A DNA stretch of 64,000 nucleotides from Limnephilus marmoratus (taxonomy: Eukaryota; Arthropoda; Insecta; Trichoptera; Limnephilidae). The stretch is from assembly GCA_917880885.1 (NCBI GenBank), contig OU862927.1:36545571-36609570 (forward strand), in the 5' to 3' direction. Of this stretch, positions 1-11,772 are shown one piece after another; position 1 is the first letter of the stretch; each line of letters opens with the position of its first letter. The notes below the pieces were generated by a model, which saw only the letters and a program-made list of their open reading frames with translations, was not told where the DNA came from and searched no databases. The position numbers were made by a program, and so were the translations under genes.

Positions 1-1962
1 GGTCTCTCATTCAAAATTTATGCATATTAGATTTGTCAAAGAATTTAAATATAGAAAATCAAAAATCAGTCATTTTAAATACCTACATGTAGGATTACAA
101 AAGATTTTTTAAATATTTATATTGAGGGATCAGTAGGATTTATAGGTTCAATTAGGAGTTCCACAGAGCCGAACCCTCTGATATGAAAATATCTGGATTC
201 GGTGAATTATTTTCCCATTTGGTCTCTGGTAGGTTGACATGTTGTTTTTGTATTGTTTTGTATTTATAATACTTACATAGTGCAATTGTATAGCGTGGAT
301 TGACTAGATGATCATTTGGGGAAGTGTGAGAAAGGGTTTAGTTTTTCCTGTGGGGAAAATTTAACCCGGACATTTAAATCTGGTGCGTTTACAAAATGTA
401 ACTAAGCATCCCCAAAAGGGTGTGCAGAGAGGATGTACCGTCGAATAACAAAAGCAGAACACATATTTTCATTCAAATGCATCAAGGATAAAACTTCTAG
501 TAAATAAATTCGTTTGATATCCATACCAACTTATTATTAAAGGTATTTTTGAAGTCGATTTTAAGTTTGAAATGGGTACAAAATTATAATTTTATAACTT
601 GAATATTTGAAAGATTGACTGGAATAGAAGACGGAAGCTTTCTGAATCCAAATAATAATGTAAGCCGGAGTGGAGTTACTTGCCAAAATCAATCAACAAT
701 AAACTTCGGCGATTATCTTTGTAATCTAACTGACGCAAGCATTCTGCTTGCAACCTGAAGTTAACCCACCTAAACCTTGTATGATTAATTTATTTAAAGG
801 GAATACGAAGTTAAGAATAACTTGACAAATAAAATGTAATTTAATTTAGTACAAATTATTTGGTATCCATAACTGAACTGAACCGTTTCCGTAACAATCT
901 TTTGTGTTTGTTTAGTGATCAATTGAAGACATTCACTGACTCGGCATTTTCCTCCATTATGTAGTACTCTGGGCAATAATTAATACTCAACGGTAGTTAC
1001 TCCCAGAATTTCTGCACTAAAATAAACTAAATCTAGTATTACTTAGCAATTCTGGACTAACAAATGAACCATAAACAATTTTAAACGGAAATAACAAGTT
1101 AGTGAAGATCCTTCTGTCCGACAATTTAATCATATTCATATAATTTAAAATAGCGTTGTGGAGCAACAAAATTCCAGGAATACCCATTTTGAAACATAAA
1201 AAGCGTAATAATTTATTTTGTATTCTTTCAATGGATTGTTCATGAATATTGGGTGTTGTCTGTTACATTGGCGTAGCTAGCATGGGTGGTACCCGGGGCG
1301 GATGTCACCCCCCGGGGAGTGGTGTTACACCCCCCCCCTAACGTGGGTTCCAGACGGGAGAATTGTACTCATGTTGCCTTCTAACGAATGCAGAATAAGT
1401 AGTGTAATCACAAATCGTTGAAATACTAGTTAAAGTAATAATAAGTGAAATATTTGTAAAGTGATTCTTCATATGTTTGTTTCTGTATGTTGCTTCTGTA
1501 AAATGTTTTGTAAAATTTTTCTTCATTTATTGTGTCTGCATATTGGGTTGGGTTGGGTTTATCTTTTCAAATGTACCAATTGGCGATCCCTTAATGAGTT
1601 TTGATAACTCATGGGAATGCAACTTCGTTGTATGTTTTATTAAAAAAAAAAATAAATAAAAAAAATAGTTATAAATCCCAACATTTGTAAGCCCTCGTTA
1701 GAGATTTCTGTTATGTGGCCTACAAATGACAGATTTGATTGAAAAGTGATGCCTACAAATCTTTAATTCTTGTGTTTGATTGAAAAGTGATGCCTTTAAA
1801 TTTTTAATGCTTGTGTTGTGTTTGTTGAAATTTCTAGTTTACCAAATTATAAATTCCAACGTTTGTAATAGATTTCCATTATGTGGCCAATAAATGACAG
1901 ATTCTATTGAAAATGATGCTTAAGGTTGTTTAAAAAAAATAACATTTCATCAAATTTTTACA
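1..1962. other. AT-rich intergenic DNA with small duplications
   Basis: No coding region is recognisable. A G/C-rich stretch at about 1290-1345 holds runs of C and a CCCCGGGG-type palindrome. Between about 1670 and 1920 two related segments repeat the phrases 'ttatgtggcc', 'aaatgacagatt' and 'gaaaagtgatgcc', which suggests a diverged local duplication of 100-200 bp. Nothing else could be assigned. Confidence 0.5.
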
Positions 1963-2087
1963 GTTAATTTTCACGTTCTGTGAATGTTCGGTACAAGTTC
2001 TGTGAATACTTCAGTTTTTGCTTCATTAGTCTATAATGCTATAATATGAGAACTTGAATAGAACTTACACAGAACGTGAAAATTAAC
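1963..2087. repeat. Short inverted-repeat element with perfect 20-bp arms
   Basis: GTTAATTTTCACGTTCTGTG at 1963-1982 is repeated exactly in reverse complement at 2068-2087, giving a 125-bp unit. A second copy of the sub-motif 'gttctgtgaat' lies inside. Size and structure fit a small MITE or foldback remnant, but no target-site duplication is obvious and no second copy was seen here. Confidence 0.6.
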
Positions 2088-2153
2088 TTCAAAAAGTTTT
2101 TAATTTATGTTATTGACTCAAGAGAATCATTATTATTGTTGTGATAAAAGATC

Positions 2154-3530
2154 CAGTGGTGGACTAAGGGGGGGCGGGGGGGGGGGGCGGTCCGCCCGGG
2201 CCCCAGTCTTGGGGGGCCCCCAAACGCCTCCATGTTCCCTTGATCAAACCCTAAACAAGGCTTTATGACACCACTGTAAAAAACATATTGTAATTTTTAT
2301 TTCATTTTTGATAGATGCACTTGCTAAGAATGCTCTCACCAATTTTTTTAAAGGAAATTCGAAAAATTGACGGAGATACAGCATTTTATGTGAAACCGTT
2401 TGGAACAGTTTGTATGTTGAATTATCCTTCAGCAAATTTTGAATGCGTTTTATTTTCTATTTTTTATGGTAAATTTTCCTTGTCTGGTACATAGTCTGGG
2501 CCGGATTAAACATTTCGGGGCCCCTACTCAATGCATGTCTCGGGCACCTTTACCATAGGGGGCCCTAGGCGATGCGTAGCCCCTAGCAAGTGGCCCCTAG
2601 GCAGTGGCCTATACTGCCTTGTGGACAATACAAGCCTGCCAGGGTGGCGTAAACATGTCGAGGCCCCTAGGCAATGCATGTCTCGGGGCCCCTTTATCCT
2701 GGGGGCCCCTACCCGATGCGGGGCCCCTTGGGAGTTGCCTACTCTTCTTATGGATATAACAGTCCTGGCTACAGTGACTAGATTTTCGAAAGCGGTGGCC
2801 TACACTGCCATATGGACAAACGGCCCTGCCAGGGCCGGCTTAAACATGCTGAAGCCCCTAGGCAATACACGTCTCGAGGCCCCTTTATCCTAGGGGGCCC
2901 CTACCTGAAGTGGTGCCCCTAAGCAGTGGCCTACACTACCTTATGGACAAAAGGAGCCTGCCAGAACCGGCTTGAACATGTCGGGGCCCCTAGGCAATGC
3001 ACGTCTCGGATCCCCTTTACCCTAGGGGGCCCCTACCTGATGCGGGGCCCCTAGCAGTGGCCTACACTACCTTATGGACAAAAGGTGCCTTCCAGGGCCG
3101 GCTTAAACATGCCCCTGGGCAATTCACGTCTCGGGGCCCTTTACCCTAGAGGCCCCTACCCAGTGCGAGGCCCCTAGGCAGTTGCCTACACGTTTTATGG
3201 ATAATCCTATAATGGCTATATTGACTGGATTAACTAATATTTTAAGATTTGGTACATGGTGCATGCAAATCGGATGTATAGTTTTTCTAATATGTTGTCA
3301 ACGAGGTTGAAAAACGTAGTTTCGAGAAAAACGCGTTCAAAGTTTTTCTGAAGGATAATTCAACATACAAAATGTTTAAAACGGTTTCATACAAGATGCT
3401 GCATCTCCATATAATCTATAATTTTAAGAATTTGGTGAAAGCATTATTAACAAAAGCATCTTTTAGAAAATGAAATAAAAAGTGTCAATTTTTTTTTAGT
3501 GTCCTGGTCCCTTTAAAATATGCTTAGTAC
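2154..3530. mobile_element. hAT-like long-inverted-repeat element A (right terminus lost)
   Basis: It begins CAGTGGTGGACTAAGGGG, a hAT-type terminus, directly after AAAAGATC (2146-2153). The left arm (2154-2470) is complementary to the right arm (about 3240-3520), so the element could fold into a hairpin of roughly 280-300 bp. The right arm stops before the expected terminal CCACTG. The interior is a GC-rich tandem array. No transposase is encoded, so the copy is non-autonomous. The same arms recur in element B at 3829-4811, where the right terminus survives. Confidence 0.7.
2505..3225. repeat. GC-rich tandem array, ~133-bp unit, about five copies
   Basis: Units are anchored by 'gccggcttaaacatg', 'cccctaggcaatgca' and 'tctcggggcccc', starting near 2510, 2644, 2833, 2966 and 3098. 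The spacing is about 132-134 bp except for one longer interval of ~189 bp. The array is much richer in G and C than its surroundings and lies between the arms of the hAT-like element. The open frame at 2531-2893 is a by-product of the repeat. Confidence 0.8.
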
Positions 3531-3828
3531 CTATCTAAGAGGTGGCTGGAGTTGGCAGGACCCATACAAACATCATCCTATACATATAAAATAGGAATAA
3601 ATAAATACAGCCTGAACCGGTATTTTACAATTTTTAAAATCAAATTACTACTACTAATCTTTCTAATTTCTGTACAGTTTTAGTTCCAGATTCACTTATG
3701 TATTCACTTAATATTTTTTTACTATCTTAGGCCCTTTGCTGAAGGCTATCTTATCATTACAGATAATAAAGATAGTAATAAAATAGGTAAGTAAATTTGA
3801 ATATCTTTGGTAAGTAATTAAAAAGATT

Positions 3829-4811
3829 CAGTGGCGGACTAACAGGGGGGTGGGGGGAGGGGGGGAAAGGGCGGCCTCTGGTCCCCGGGGGCCTCCAAAC
3901 GCCTCCATATTTCCTTAATCATATCCCAAACAATGATTTAAGGCACCAGGACACTGTAACAAAAAAATTGTTTTTTTTTTTTTTTTTTTCTGAAGTTAAC
4001 AATGCTCTCACCAAACGTTTTTGACAGCATTTTATGTGAAACCGTTTGAAACAGTGTGTATATTGAATCATTCTTCAGCAAAACTTTGAATGCGTTTTTC
4101 CCGAAACTTGTTTTTCAACCTAGTTGACAACATATTAATAAAACTATACATCCGCCTATGTGTATTTTATTGTATTTGCATTTACTTTTGCATCTACCAA
4201 GTCTTAAACTGTTCAAAAATCCAGTGTTATGGCACCACGTAGAGGAATTTTGATATCTAAAAAAAAGGGGAAACGGCGGATCAGCAAATTTTATATTCGA
4301 TTTCTTGTGAAAAATTTTCAGCGTTCTTAAAAAATATAGAAGGGGGCCCTTTATAAAAAAATCCCTATGTGATGCCATAGTGACTGGATTTTCTAACAGT
4401 TTAAGACTTGGTGCATGCAAATCTGATGTATAGCTTTTCTAATATATTGTCAACCAGGTTGAAAAACGTAGTTTCGAGAAAAACGCGTTGAAAGTTTTAC
4501 TGAAGGATAAATCACCATACAAACTGTTTAAAACTTTCTCTAAATTTTCTTCGAATTTCCTTGAAACTTTAGGTGATAGCATTATTAACAAATGCATCTT
4601 TTAGAAAATGAAAAAAGAAAATGACAATTTTTTTTTTAAAGCCTTTGGATTTGATCAAGGGAACACGGAGGCGCTTGGAGGTCCTCGAGGACCAGAGGCC
4701 CGTGTGAACTGAATGAAAATCTTTATAAAGTACATCAACTTTTTAAACTAGGGGGGGGGGGCTAATTTAGCTTTGCCGCCCCGGGCCTCTGATGGGCTTA
4801 GTCCGCCACTG
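3829..4811. mobile_element. hAT-like long-inverted-repeat element B
   Basis: The left terminus CAGTGGCGGACTAAC (3829) and right terminus CTTAGTCCGCCACTG (ending 4811) are inverted repeats. The flanks AAAAGATT (3821-3828) and AAAAGATC (4812-4819) match at 7 of 8 positions, as expected of an 8-bp hAT duplication. Arms of roughly 320 bp (3829-4145 and 4400-4811) are reverse complements that share poly-G tracts and the motif 'gttgacaacatatta'. A spacer of about 250 bp separates them. No transposase frame is present. Confidence 0.75.
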
Positions 4812-4819
4812 AAAAGATC

Positions 4820-5440
4820 AATGTATTTTTTAATCGAGAAAATCTGACTATTTGGCTTCTCGTTATTTGGTCTATTCTGCGTATACCACCAGAATTCGAT
4901 AGACGTAATGCACTGAGACAATTATTCTGTCTGCAATTTGCAGTTAACCTGCCGTCACGTAACAGGTACTATTATAATCGGTTAACGGGAACACGAGTTA
5001 TCGGGCAGATCCATGTCATGATCTCGGTTGGTTCCTAAAATGGCTCTACTGCGGATACTACATGACTTATTTGGTGAAACCAGATTCGGCAAAGGTAACG
5101 TCGGTTATACATATAATATATATGCAGTATATTACCTATTACAAGTAGAAATATTTGAGCCTAACAGAGTAAAATGTCATTTTTTGTCCTCAATTGAAAA
5201 ATTGGCTGGGAAAGGGGTATAAAGGCCAAAAAAATTAGGCTTAAAAATACCAGATTTACAATAATAATAAAATCAAGATCTGCTGCTAATGGAAGTCCTT
5301 CGTAGGTTTCTTCCACCCCTTTGTCGCAAGGGAAAGGGAAAGTTGAAACATATAACACTTATCGAGCACGTTCGTGTGTGCGAAAACCACCTTACATGTA
5401 AATCAAATCTATCTTCCATCTATTTATCTATCTATCTATC
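4820..5440. other. Intergenic DNA ending in a (TCTA)n microsatellite
   Basis: No gene is recognised. A (TCTA)n-type microsatellite at about 5409-5446 directly abuts the Helitron start. Confidence 0.6.
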
Positions 5441-5445
5441 TATAT

Positions 5446-5860
5446 TCTATATAAATAAAAATGAGTCGCCGAAATGTGTGTACGCGCATAACTTCCGAAC
5501 GACTGCACCAAATTGGATAATTCTTTTTTTTTGTTTTCGTTATTGTCAGGACAAGATTTGTATAAAAATACTGGGGAGCTCTGGCATTATGTTAATATTT
5601 GAAAACTGAATGTACCGGGACTGAATGTATGGAATGCCGGAGGAAGGAGGGGAATCCGGAGGGGCTTCGCAGGACGGGTGAAGGGAGGGAGTGGAGTGGG
5701 GAGAGGGAAGGTGGAGGAGGCGGAGTGGGAACGCCAGAGGGAAGGGGACGCGGGAGAGGAAGTGGAGGCGGAAGAGGAACGGGACGAATGGGAAAGGACA
5801 CGCAGGAAGAAACAATTTCTTTATTAAATGGCATAGCAACGCATGCCGGAAAACAGCTAG
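5446..5860 (+). mobile_element. Non-autonomous Helitron with a purine-rich interior
   Basis: It starts TCTATATAAATAAAAATGAG and continues with 'acttccgaacgactgcacc', a phrase common in animal Helitron-like elements. It ends CAGCTAG followed by T (5860/5861), with 'caacgcatgccgg' just before, matching the CTAG|T Helitron end. About 5630-5810 is almost purely G and A on the plus strand, producing overlapping open frames of low-complexity peptide that I do not regard as genes. Related copies run on the minus strand at 63098 and 63897. Confidence 0.7.
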
Positions 5861-6109
5861 TATTTTAGTATTTATTTAGTAAGTATTTTAGTTTTTATTA
5901 TTGCGACTTGAGACAGCTGTTTGATAACGGCTTTGAAGGGTAAAACTGATGTCACAATAACAGAAACTGTAAATTTAAAATACTTTAAATTAAAAATAAT
6001 ATATTTTGCTCTTCTACATAAGCAATATGTTTTTAAAATATGCATAAAACCTGAACTAATAATCTAAATGAAACTATTAAATAAAAATTTTGTCGGATAA
6101 ATTAACATT

Positions 6110-6575
6110 TTTTTATACTTGCTCCACACAGGAGGCCCTGACGAAAATATTTTCCCTCTGGACCTATGTCATCTTCGGTGATGCTGTGTGGAAGGTCTTT
6201 TTAGTAAAGGAAGGAATGGAAGTTCTAGGATGGAAAAATACGTGAGGGGAGGGTAGGAAACTGGGGGTCAGTGTGTCCAGGTATGAATCTATCCCTCCCA
6301 TTGTGGTGCAAGGCGATGTTCCGAGAGAATCATGCTGGAGAGCATAGAAGGTCTCCCTCAACCAGTCTTTTCCGATCCTTTTTTTAAGCCACGCAGTTGG
6401 TAGGAGGAAGCATCCATCGCCAAGATCAGGACTCACCCCATGAATGCGAGATGAGGTTTGTCCCTCCACTGCTGTCACCAAACGTAGCGATCCACTTGGG
6501 GTGACCTGCGGTAAAAGTTTTGGTTATCCAATAAATGGTTCCTGAAGTGGCGGTACCCATATCCGCCTCCCAAAT
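6110..6575 (-). mobile_element. LINE-tailed short element (hairpin-tail family)
   Basis: Read on the minus strand it starts near 6575 with the family head 'gggaggcgg..gtaccgcc', passes the landmarks 'ggataacc' and 'ttcatggggtgag', and ends in the tail 'cctccacacagcatc' plus a degraded GGCCCTGA...TCAGGGCC hairpin and an A-run. The tail matches the 3' end of the LINE at 44487-45163. Short frames inside are non-coding. Confidence 0.7.
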
Positions 6576-7468
6576 TATATCACGATTTGAAGACTGAAAA
6601 GTGGCCATGGCGGAAGTTAACTCGTTTAATCAGAGGAGACCAAATTTGTCCCAGCTCACACAGGCCCATAGAAATCATTGTGTCTATCATAGTGAGAAAT
6701 GTGGTATTAACAGTGTTAGAAAGAAAAAGCGCCACGCTTTATATTCAAATCTAAAAAATAATTATCAAAAAATAAAATGTACACCTTTACGAAACCAATT
6801 TTTTTTTTAAAAACCAGAGTTTTTTTTTAAATTATTTTTACATGGAACGACAAAAAGTGAGGTCACAATAAGGTTTATCATACATTTATCTTATAAAATA
6901 CATAACACCTTTTCTTTTTTTTTTTCTTATCAGTAATGTTAGTTAGAAAAACGTGAGCTGAGCCATTTTTAAAACTTTTTTATGTTTACACGCAAAATTT
7001 TAATGTTTCAAAAATTATATCTTTATTTCGAATTATAAAAATTGATAGCTTATTTCATCACATTTCAAAAACAGTTTTTAATTTTTTAATATCTTCAGAA
7101 ATAATATGCCATTTATTTGCATTTTATTGTAAAACGGAAATATTTTGACCATCTGAAAAATACGCCAAATTTGATTTTAGGAATTGAGATAAATATGGCC
7201 TGTATCCCCTTGTCCCGGTGGTGTCCTCAAATTTGATATTTTTGTATGCCGGTGGGTGGCAAAGGTGGAGAAAGTTATGGCTTTGGAGATGTGAAGGTCG
7301 CGTGACCAAAGGTCAGACGGATTAAGCCACTCGGTGATTGCTCATTGCCTCGTTTTTTGTAACACCCTGTAGCTTTGCATGTTTTACTCAAAATATGACC
7401 TGAAAAATGTCACCTAAGAAAAATGGTACGATCCAAAATAGTATCGCGTGATAATTTAACACTTTACA

Positions 7469-7735
7469 ATTTGGGAAGTGGGAATGGATACTGTCGCCCC
7501 GGTAACCATTTATTGGATAACCAACAACTCTGCCATAGTAGGTCACCCCAAGTGGATTGCTACGTTTGCTGACTTAGCAGGAGTTCCTGGGTTCTTGGGG
7601 TGAGGTTTTGTCTAGGTTTTGGCGGCTTTTTTACCTTATCCTTCGCAGAACTTCCTCTCCTTCCTTTTCTTAAAAAGACCCTCCACACAGCATCCCCAAA
7701 GAAGACATATTACATCCCTCTAACTGAGATGCAAG
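7469..7735 (+). mobile_element. LINE-tailed short element (hairpin-tail family), 3' end eroded
   Basis: The head (atttgggaagtggg...gtcgcccc), the core 'ggtcaccccaagtgg' and the tail 'aaaaagaccctccacacag' are present; the terminal hairpin is missing. It is a diverged copy of the family. Confidence 0.65.
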
Positions 7736-7824
7736 ACGATGGGTCTAGATGATCCGGCTGAAGAAGTCTAGGTTAGATCTTTCGATCCGGCCCGCCAAGC
7801 GGTACGTGGACAGACGCATTCGCC

Positions 7825-8115
7825 GTACAAAATTCTTCATACAAAATTTTCATTGTTTCATGGGCGCTTTTTCAAACTTAGGTTCGGTCATAACTTAGGC
7901 CCTATAGCACCGAACGGATTAAAATTTTGGATTATTACTAAAAATTACGGTCTCCACACGAATCAATCAAAAAATCTCCAAAAAGAAGAATTTTAAAACT
8001 CTTCATACAAAAAAATTATCGTTTCATGGGCGCATTTTCAAACATAGGTTCGGTCATAACTTAGGCCCTATTGCACCGATCGGATTGAAATTTTGGTTTC
8101 TTACAACTACTGGAG
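7825..8115. repeat. Tandem duplication of ~190 bp
   Basis: Two units each contain 'ttcatgggcgc', 'aggttcggtcataactta' and 'ggccctat.gcaccga.cgg'. The spacing is about 190 bp. The rest of the segment to 8700 is AT-rich without a recognised gene. Confidence 0.65.
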
Positions 8116-8779
8116 CGATCACGCAAAATAATAAATTTGCTTCGATTGCTTGAGATTTCCCCGATGGTCATTTTTTTAAATTTTTCGTCAACATTAAAAA
8201 AATCATACCTTCGAATTTTGACATTGAGACATAAAAACTTATTGTAGTGCTATATAGTCAATGAATTAACCTGTATTTTACAGTTTATTTCATATTTGTA
8301 GGATTTATGAAAAAAATATAAAAAAATCGTAAAGTTTATAATCGCGCGAATCCTGGGTGTTTTTTACTTGAAACTGCCGTGAGGGATACTTATTCGGGTC
8401 AACATAGAATATTTTCGGTTTCTGTATGTTGTCTGTGGTATACATGATAATTAAAGGTGCATATCTATGGAAAAAAACTTTATTTTATCCGTCAACAGCT
8501 GTTCAAAAATTCGGCGGGAAAAAAATATTATAATTTTTTTTTTAACATTGATCTAAAATAGTCTACGAAGTTTAGATTTGCCACATCTATGTTCATAACA
8601 GATAAAGCATTTCAATAGATTCGTGTTAAAATAAACGGCTGGCCCAGGAAATGTTTTAAATAATTACAATAAATGTTTTACGAATGGTAGGAAAATGTGG
8701 TCCATTTTTGGACCGAAATCAATTCCAGAAAAATAAAAGTGGTCCATTTTCCGACCGAAATAGCTCTAGTGCAGTGGTT

Positions 8780-8945
8780 AGAATTAAGACCTAGACAAAC
8801 CTCACTCTATGAACCCGGAAATCCCTGCTAAGTTAAAATGTAGTGAACCACTTGGGGCAACCTATGGCAGGGGTGTTGGTTAACCAAATAAATGGTTCAA
8901 GACCTAGACAAATCTAAGGAGGTACCCACACCCGCCTCCCAAAAT
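8780..8945 (-). mobile_element. Partial hairpin-tail family element
   Basis: On the minus strand the head (gggaggcgggtgtgggtacc) and core 'ggttcactac' with a diverged 'gggttcatag' remain; the 3' tail is absent. Confidence 0.6.
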
Positions 8946-9910
8946 GAAAGTCTACCACGGACATATGAATATATCTGGACCAGCGCTAAGTGATAAAAAC
9001 GAATTATTTCCCCCTCCCCATGAAGCCGGCTAGTCCTCCTAATGCCAGCTGGGCTTAAGAAAGCCTTGCTTGAATCAAAAAAATGTGATGTCATCATTCT
9101 TGTCCTGACCAGCGTAGAGCTAACATCCATACATTTTACCAAATAACACGGCAATATATGAGAGCTTGTGCTATACACCTACCTAGAACATAGCGAATGT
9201 GGGCATTCCTCCAGTGAGCTCGTCACTGGTTACAGGGGTAAGTAAATTATGAAACATTTGTAAAAGTGTCTTAACTAAATACGGCAACAAAATATTGCTA
9301 TGTGAATAGGGGCGAACCTTTTCGGGCCGAGCATTTGGCCTTCGCAAATATTTTATTAACGTGGCAAGCAATTCGCGCTCCCATGTAAAAATGTTTATTC
9401 ATTTAAAGCAGATTTTTCTTTTAAGAACTAAATGGTGATATTATAATGCAAGATGCCTATATACTGTCAGATTGATTTTTTAACGAATCACAGTCATCTT
9501 TCCCCTCTTCCCCTCCCATAGTTTGGTTTTACCCCTCATCTGTATCTTCTGGTCTATTGAATTCGGATGTCTATGCAGCCTACAAATAAAACTTGATAAC
9601 GGTAAAGTTTGGGAACTCCTGGTCTATGGAGAATAATAAAAAGTGTCGTCAGAGAGTCTGCCTCTATTTTGACACCATTCATATTTTCTCTGCATTCGGC
9701 TTACAATAAATACAATTCTACACTTATAATACATATCAAGCTTTTTATATTTTTGTAGCTCGCGAACGTTTTGATTCATACAAAAATATATTATGACAAA
9801 CACTTGGCGTGCGCCAAAACTGTTAGTAATCTTCCAAGTGTATAGGTTGATCGTACTTAAATAAATGTTTATAAAGATCATGCACCATTTTGTTCATTTT
9901 CATTGGAGGT
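8946..9910. other. Intergenic DNA without a recognised feature
   Basis: Moderately AT-rich. Two minus-strand frames of 62-93 codons occur here, but I see no domain, codon pattern or neighbour that supports them as genes. Confidence 0.4.
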
Positions 9911-9911
9911 G

Positions 9912-10386
9912 TCTACTAATATCTACAGGAATTCCAAAAACTGAAAACAATCGAACTAATATCTATGAGAACCAAAGTGTTGACGAATATCTACAGCTCA
10001 AACTGTTGATTAATATCTATGAGAACCAAAGTGTTGACGAATATCTACAGCACTGGCAGAGGTTGGATTTGCAATTATGTATAGCATATTGGAATAACGT
10101 AATATTGCGTATGCAGTTTAAAAAACTTAATTTATATAAGTATGTATGTAAAAATCCCTAATATCGGGCTATTGGACACATTTAGCTGATTAGTCCAACC
10201 AACGCTCTGTAGATATTAGTTCAACCTACGCTCTGTAGATATTAGTCAACACTGGGACCGTCATAGATATTCGTCCGACCTTAGCTCTGTAGATATTAGT
10301 CAACACTCTGAAGTTCGTAGATATTAGTTCAACATATGAGCTGTAGATATTCGTCCGACATACAGGCTGTAGATATTAGTATCTGG
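9912..10386. mobile_element. Foldback-like element with short repeats in both arms
   Basis: The left arm (9912-10055) repeats 'gttgacgaatatctacag' and related units. The right arm (about 10190-10386) repeats its reverse complement, 'ctgtagatattagtcaac', at least six times. The two sets face each other across a ~135-bp spacer. This architecture, many short direct repeats making up inverted arms, is that of a foldback transposon. I could not define a clean target-site duplication. The frame at 9865-10161 is an accident of the repeats. Confidence 0.65.
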
Positions 10387-10510
10387 AGTCTTTTCATTGC
10401 ATATTTTTAAGGACTTAAATATTTTAAGAATTTCAATTGCATATTTTTAGTGGTTTAAATATTTAGAGAATTTTCAGTGCTTATTTTTAATGACTTGAAT
10501 ATTTTGATAA
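10386..10510. repeat. Degenerate ~45-bp AT-rich tandem repeat
   Basis: Three units of the form 'ttgcatatttttaa.gactt.aatattt' follow the foldback element. The phrase 'ttttaatgacttaatattt' reappears at about 10738-10757, just beyond the adjoining hairpin-tail element, so that element seems to lie within the array. Confidence 0.5.
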
Positions 10511-10735
10511 ATTCTGGGAAGGAAAGGGGTTTAAAGGGTGGGTAGGAATCTGGGGTTCAGTGTGTCCTCCTAGTCATCCGCCTCTAAGACCTACACAAAC
10601 CTCACCCCATGAACCCGGGCACCCCTGCTAAATCTCCAAACGTAGCGAACCACTTCGGTTGACCTGTGGCAGAGGTGTTGGTTATCCAATTAAGGTTCCC
10701 GGGGCGGCGGTACCCATTCCCGCTTACCAAATTGA
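10511..10735 (-). mobile_element. Hairpin-tail family element, partial
   Basis: On the minus strand the head near 10735 and the core 'ggttcatggggtgag' are clear. It is truncated in its 3' part near 10511 ('ttcccagaatt'). It sits head-to-head with the next copy. Confidence 0.65.
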
Positions 10736-10787
10736 GATTTTAATGACTTAATATTTCTTTAGAAGGCTCACTTTGGAAGGCTCACTT

Positions 10788-11178
10788 TGGGAGGCGGGTG
10801 TGGGTAACGCCGCCCCGGGTAACATTTATTGGATATCCATCACCTCTGCCGTAGGTCACCCCAAGTGGTTCGCTACGTTTGGTGACTTAGCAGGGGTGCC
10901 CAGGTTCATAGGGTGAGATTTGTCCAGGTCCACCTGCATTGCCTGGCGGGCCGGATCAAGAGAGACTGGTTGAGGGAGGTCTTTTGACCTCTCCAGCCAG
11001 AATCTCTGGACCCATCGCCTTGCACCGCAGTTGATGGGATGGATTCATAGGTACGTCACTCCTGGACTCACTTACTCCCAGATTCCTACCCACCCTTCAT
11101 ACGTATTTCCTTCCCAGAACTTCCTCTGCTTCGTTTCCTTAAAAAAAACCTCCCTTCAGCATCCCATAGGTCTTTTTC
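10788..11178 (+). mobile_element. Hairpin-tail family element
   Basis: It is nearly full length: head 'gggaggcgggtgtgg', core 'ggtcaccccaagtggttcgc', a middle section 'ggcgggccggatcaagagag', and the tail start 'ttccttaaaaaaaacctcc'. The terminal hairpin is lost. A (TCAA)n microsatellite follows at about 11183-11200. Confidence 0.7.
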
Positions 11179-11204
11179 TCAGGTCAATCAATCAATCAAT
11201 CATT

Positions 11205-11352
11205 GCTTAGGGTTTGATCAAGGGAACATGGAGGCGAGAACTGAATAAAAAGCTTGTATCTTTTATCAACTTCTTAAACTAGGGGGGAGGGGGGGGGGGG
11301 CTCATTCAACTTTGCCGCCCGGGGGCCTTTGACGAGCTTAGTCCGCCACTGC
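11205..11352 (+). mobile_element. Isolated right end of the hAT-like long-inverted-repeat family
   Basis: It carries 'gggtttgatcaagggaacatgg', a poly-G tract and the terminus 'gagcttagtccgccactg', matching the right end of the element at 3829-4811. No left end is nearby. Confidence 0.7.
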
Positions 11353-11772
11353 TCTCAACGTACCTCAAATCGAGGACGGGCTCCAGGCAGTTTTTTGCGG
11401 TAATGAAAACTATTTTTAGATCGTAACCAGTTTGAGGTAATTAATTTGCAATTTCGACATTTATCATTCATTATAAACCATAAACATAAACAAAGTTTTG
11501 TAAAAATAATGTTGAAATTCTAATACAAAACCATTAATAATTAGGAGGCATCTATCTCGGTGAAAAAGGGTTTTCCCCTTTCAATAAAAACGGAACCTAA
11601 TTGTTTTTTACAATTCATTTATGTATAATAAACGTAAAATACTGTTCATTGTTTTGAAACCTAATCTATAAGTATTATAAAACATCACAAACAATATTAA
11701 AGATTGATTCCCACTATTTAATTTGATTCTTAAAATTAAGTAAATGTCATTCACCTTCAATGACTTCTTGAC

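Noticed and set aside
2531..2893. 120-codon frame in the GC-rich array
   Set aside because: It follows the tandem repeat, has no domain, and GC-rich DNA has few stops by chance.
5546..5879. Four overlapping frames encoding Gly/Arg- or Pro/Leu-rich peptides
   Set aside because: They come from a purine-rich stretch in a Helitron and appear on both strands.
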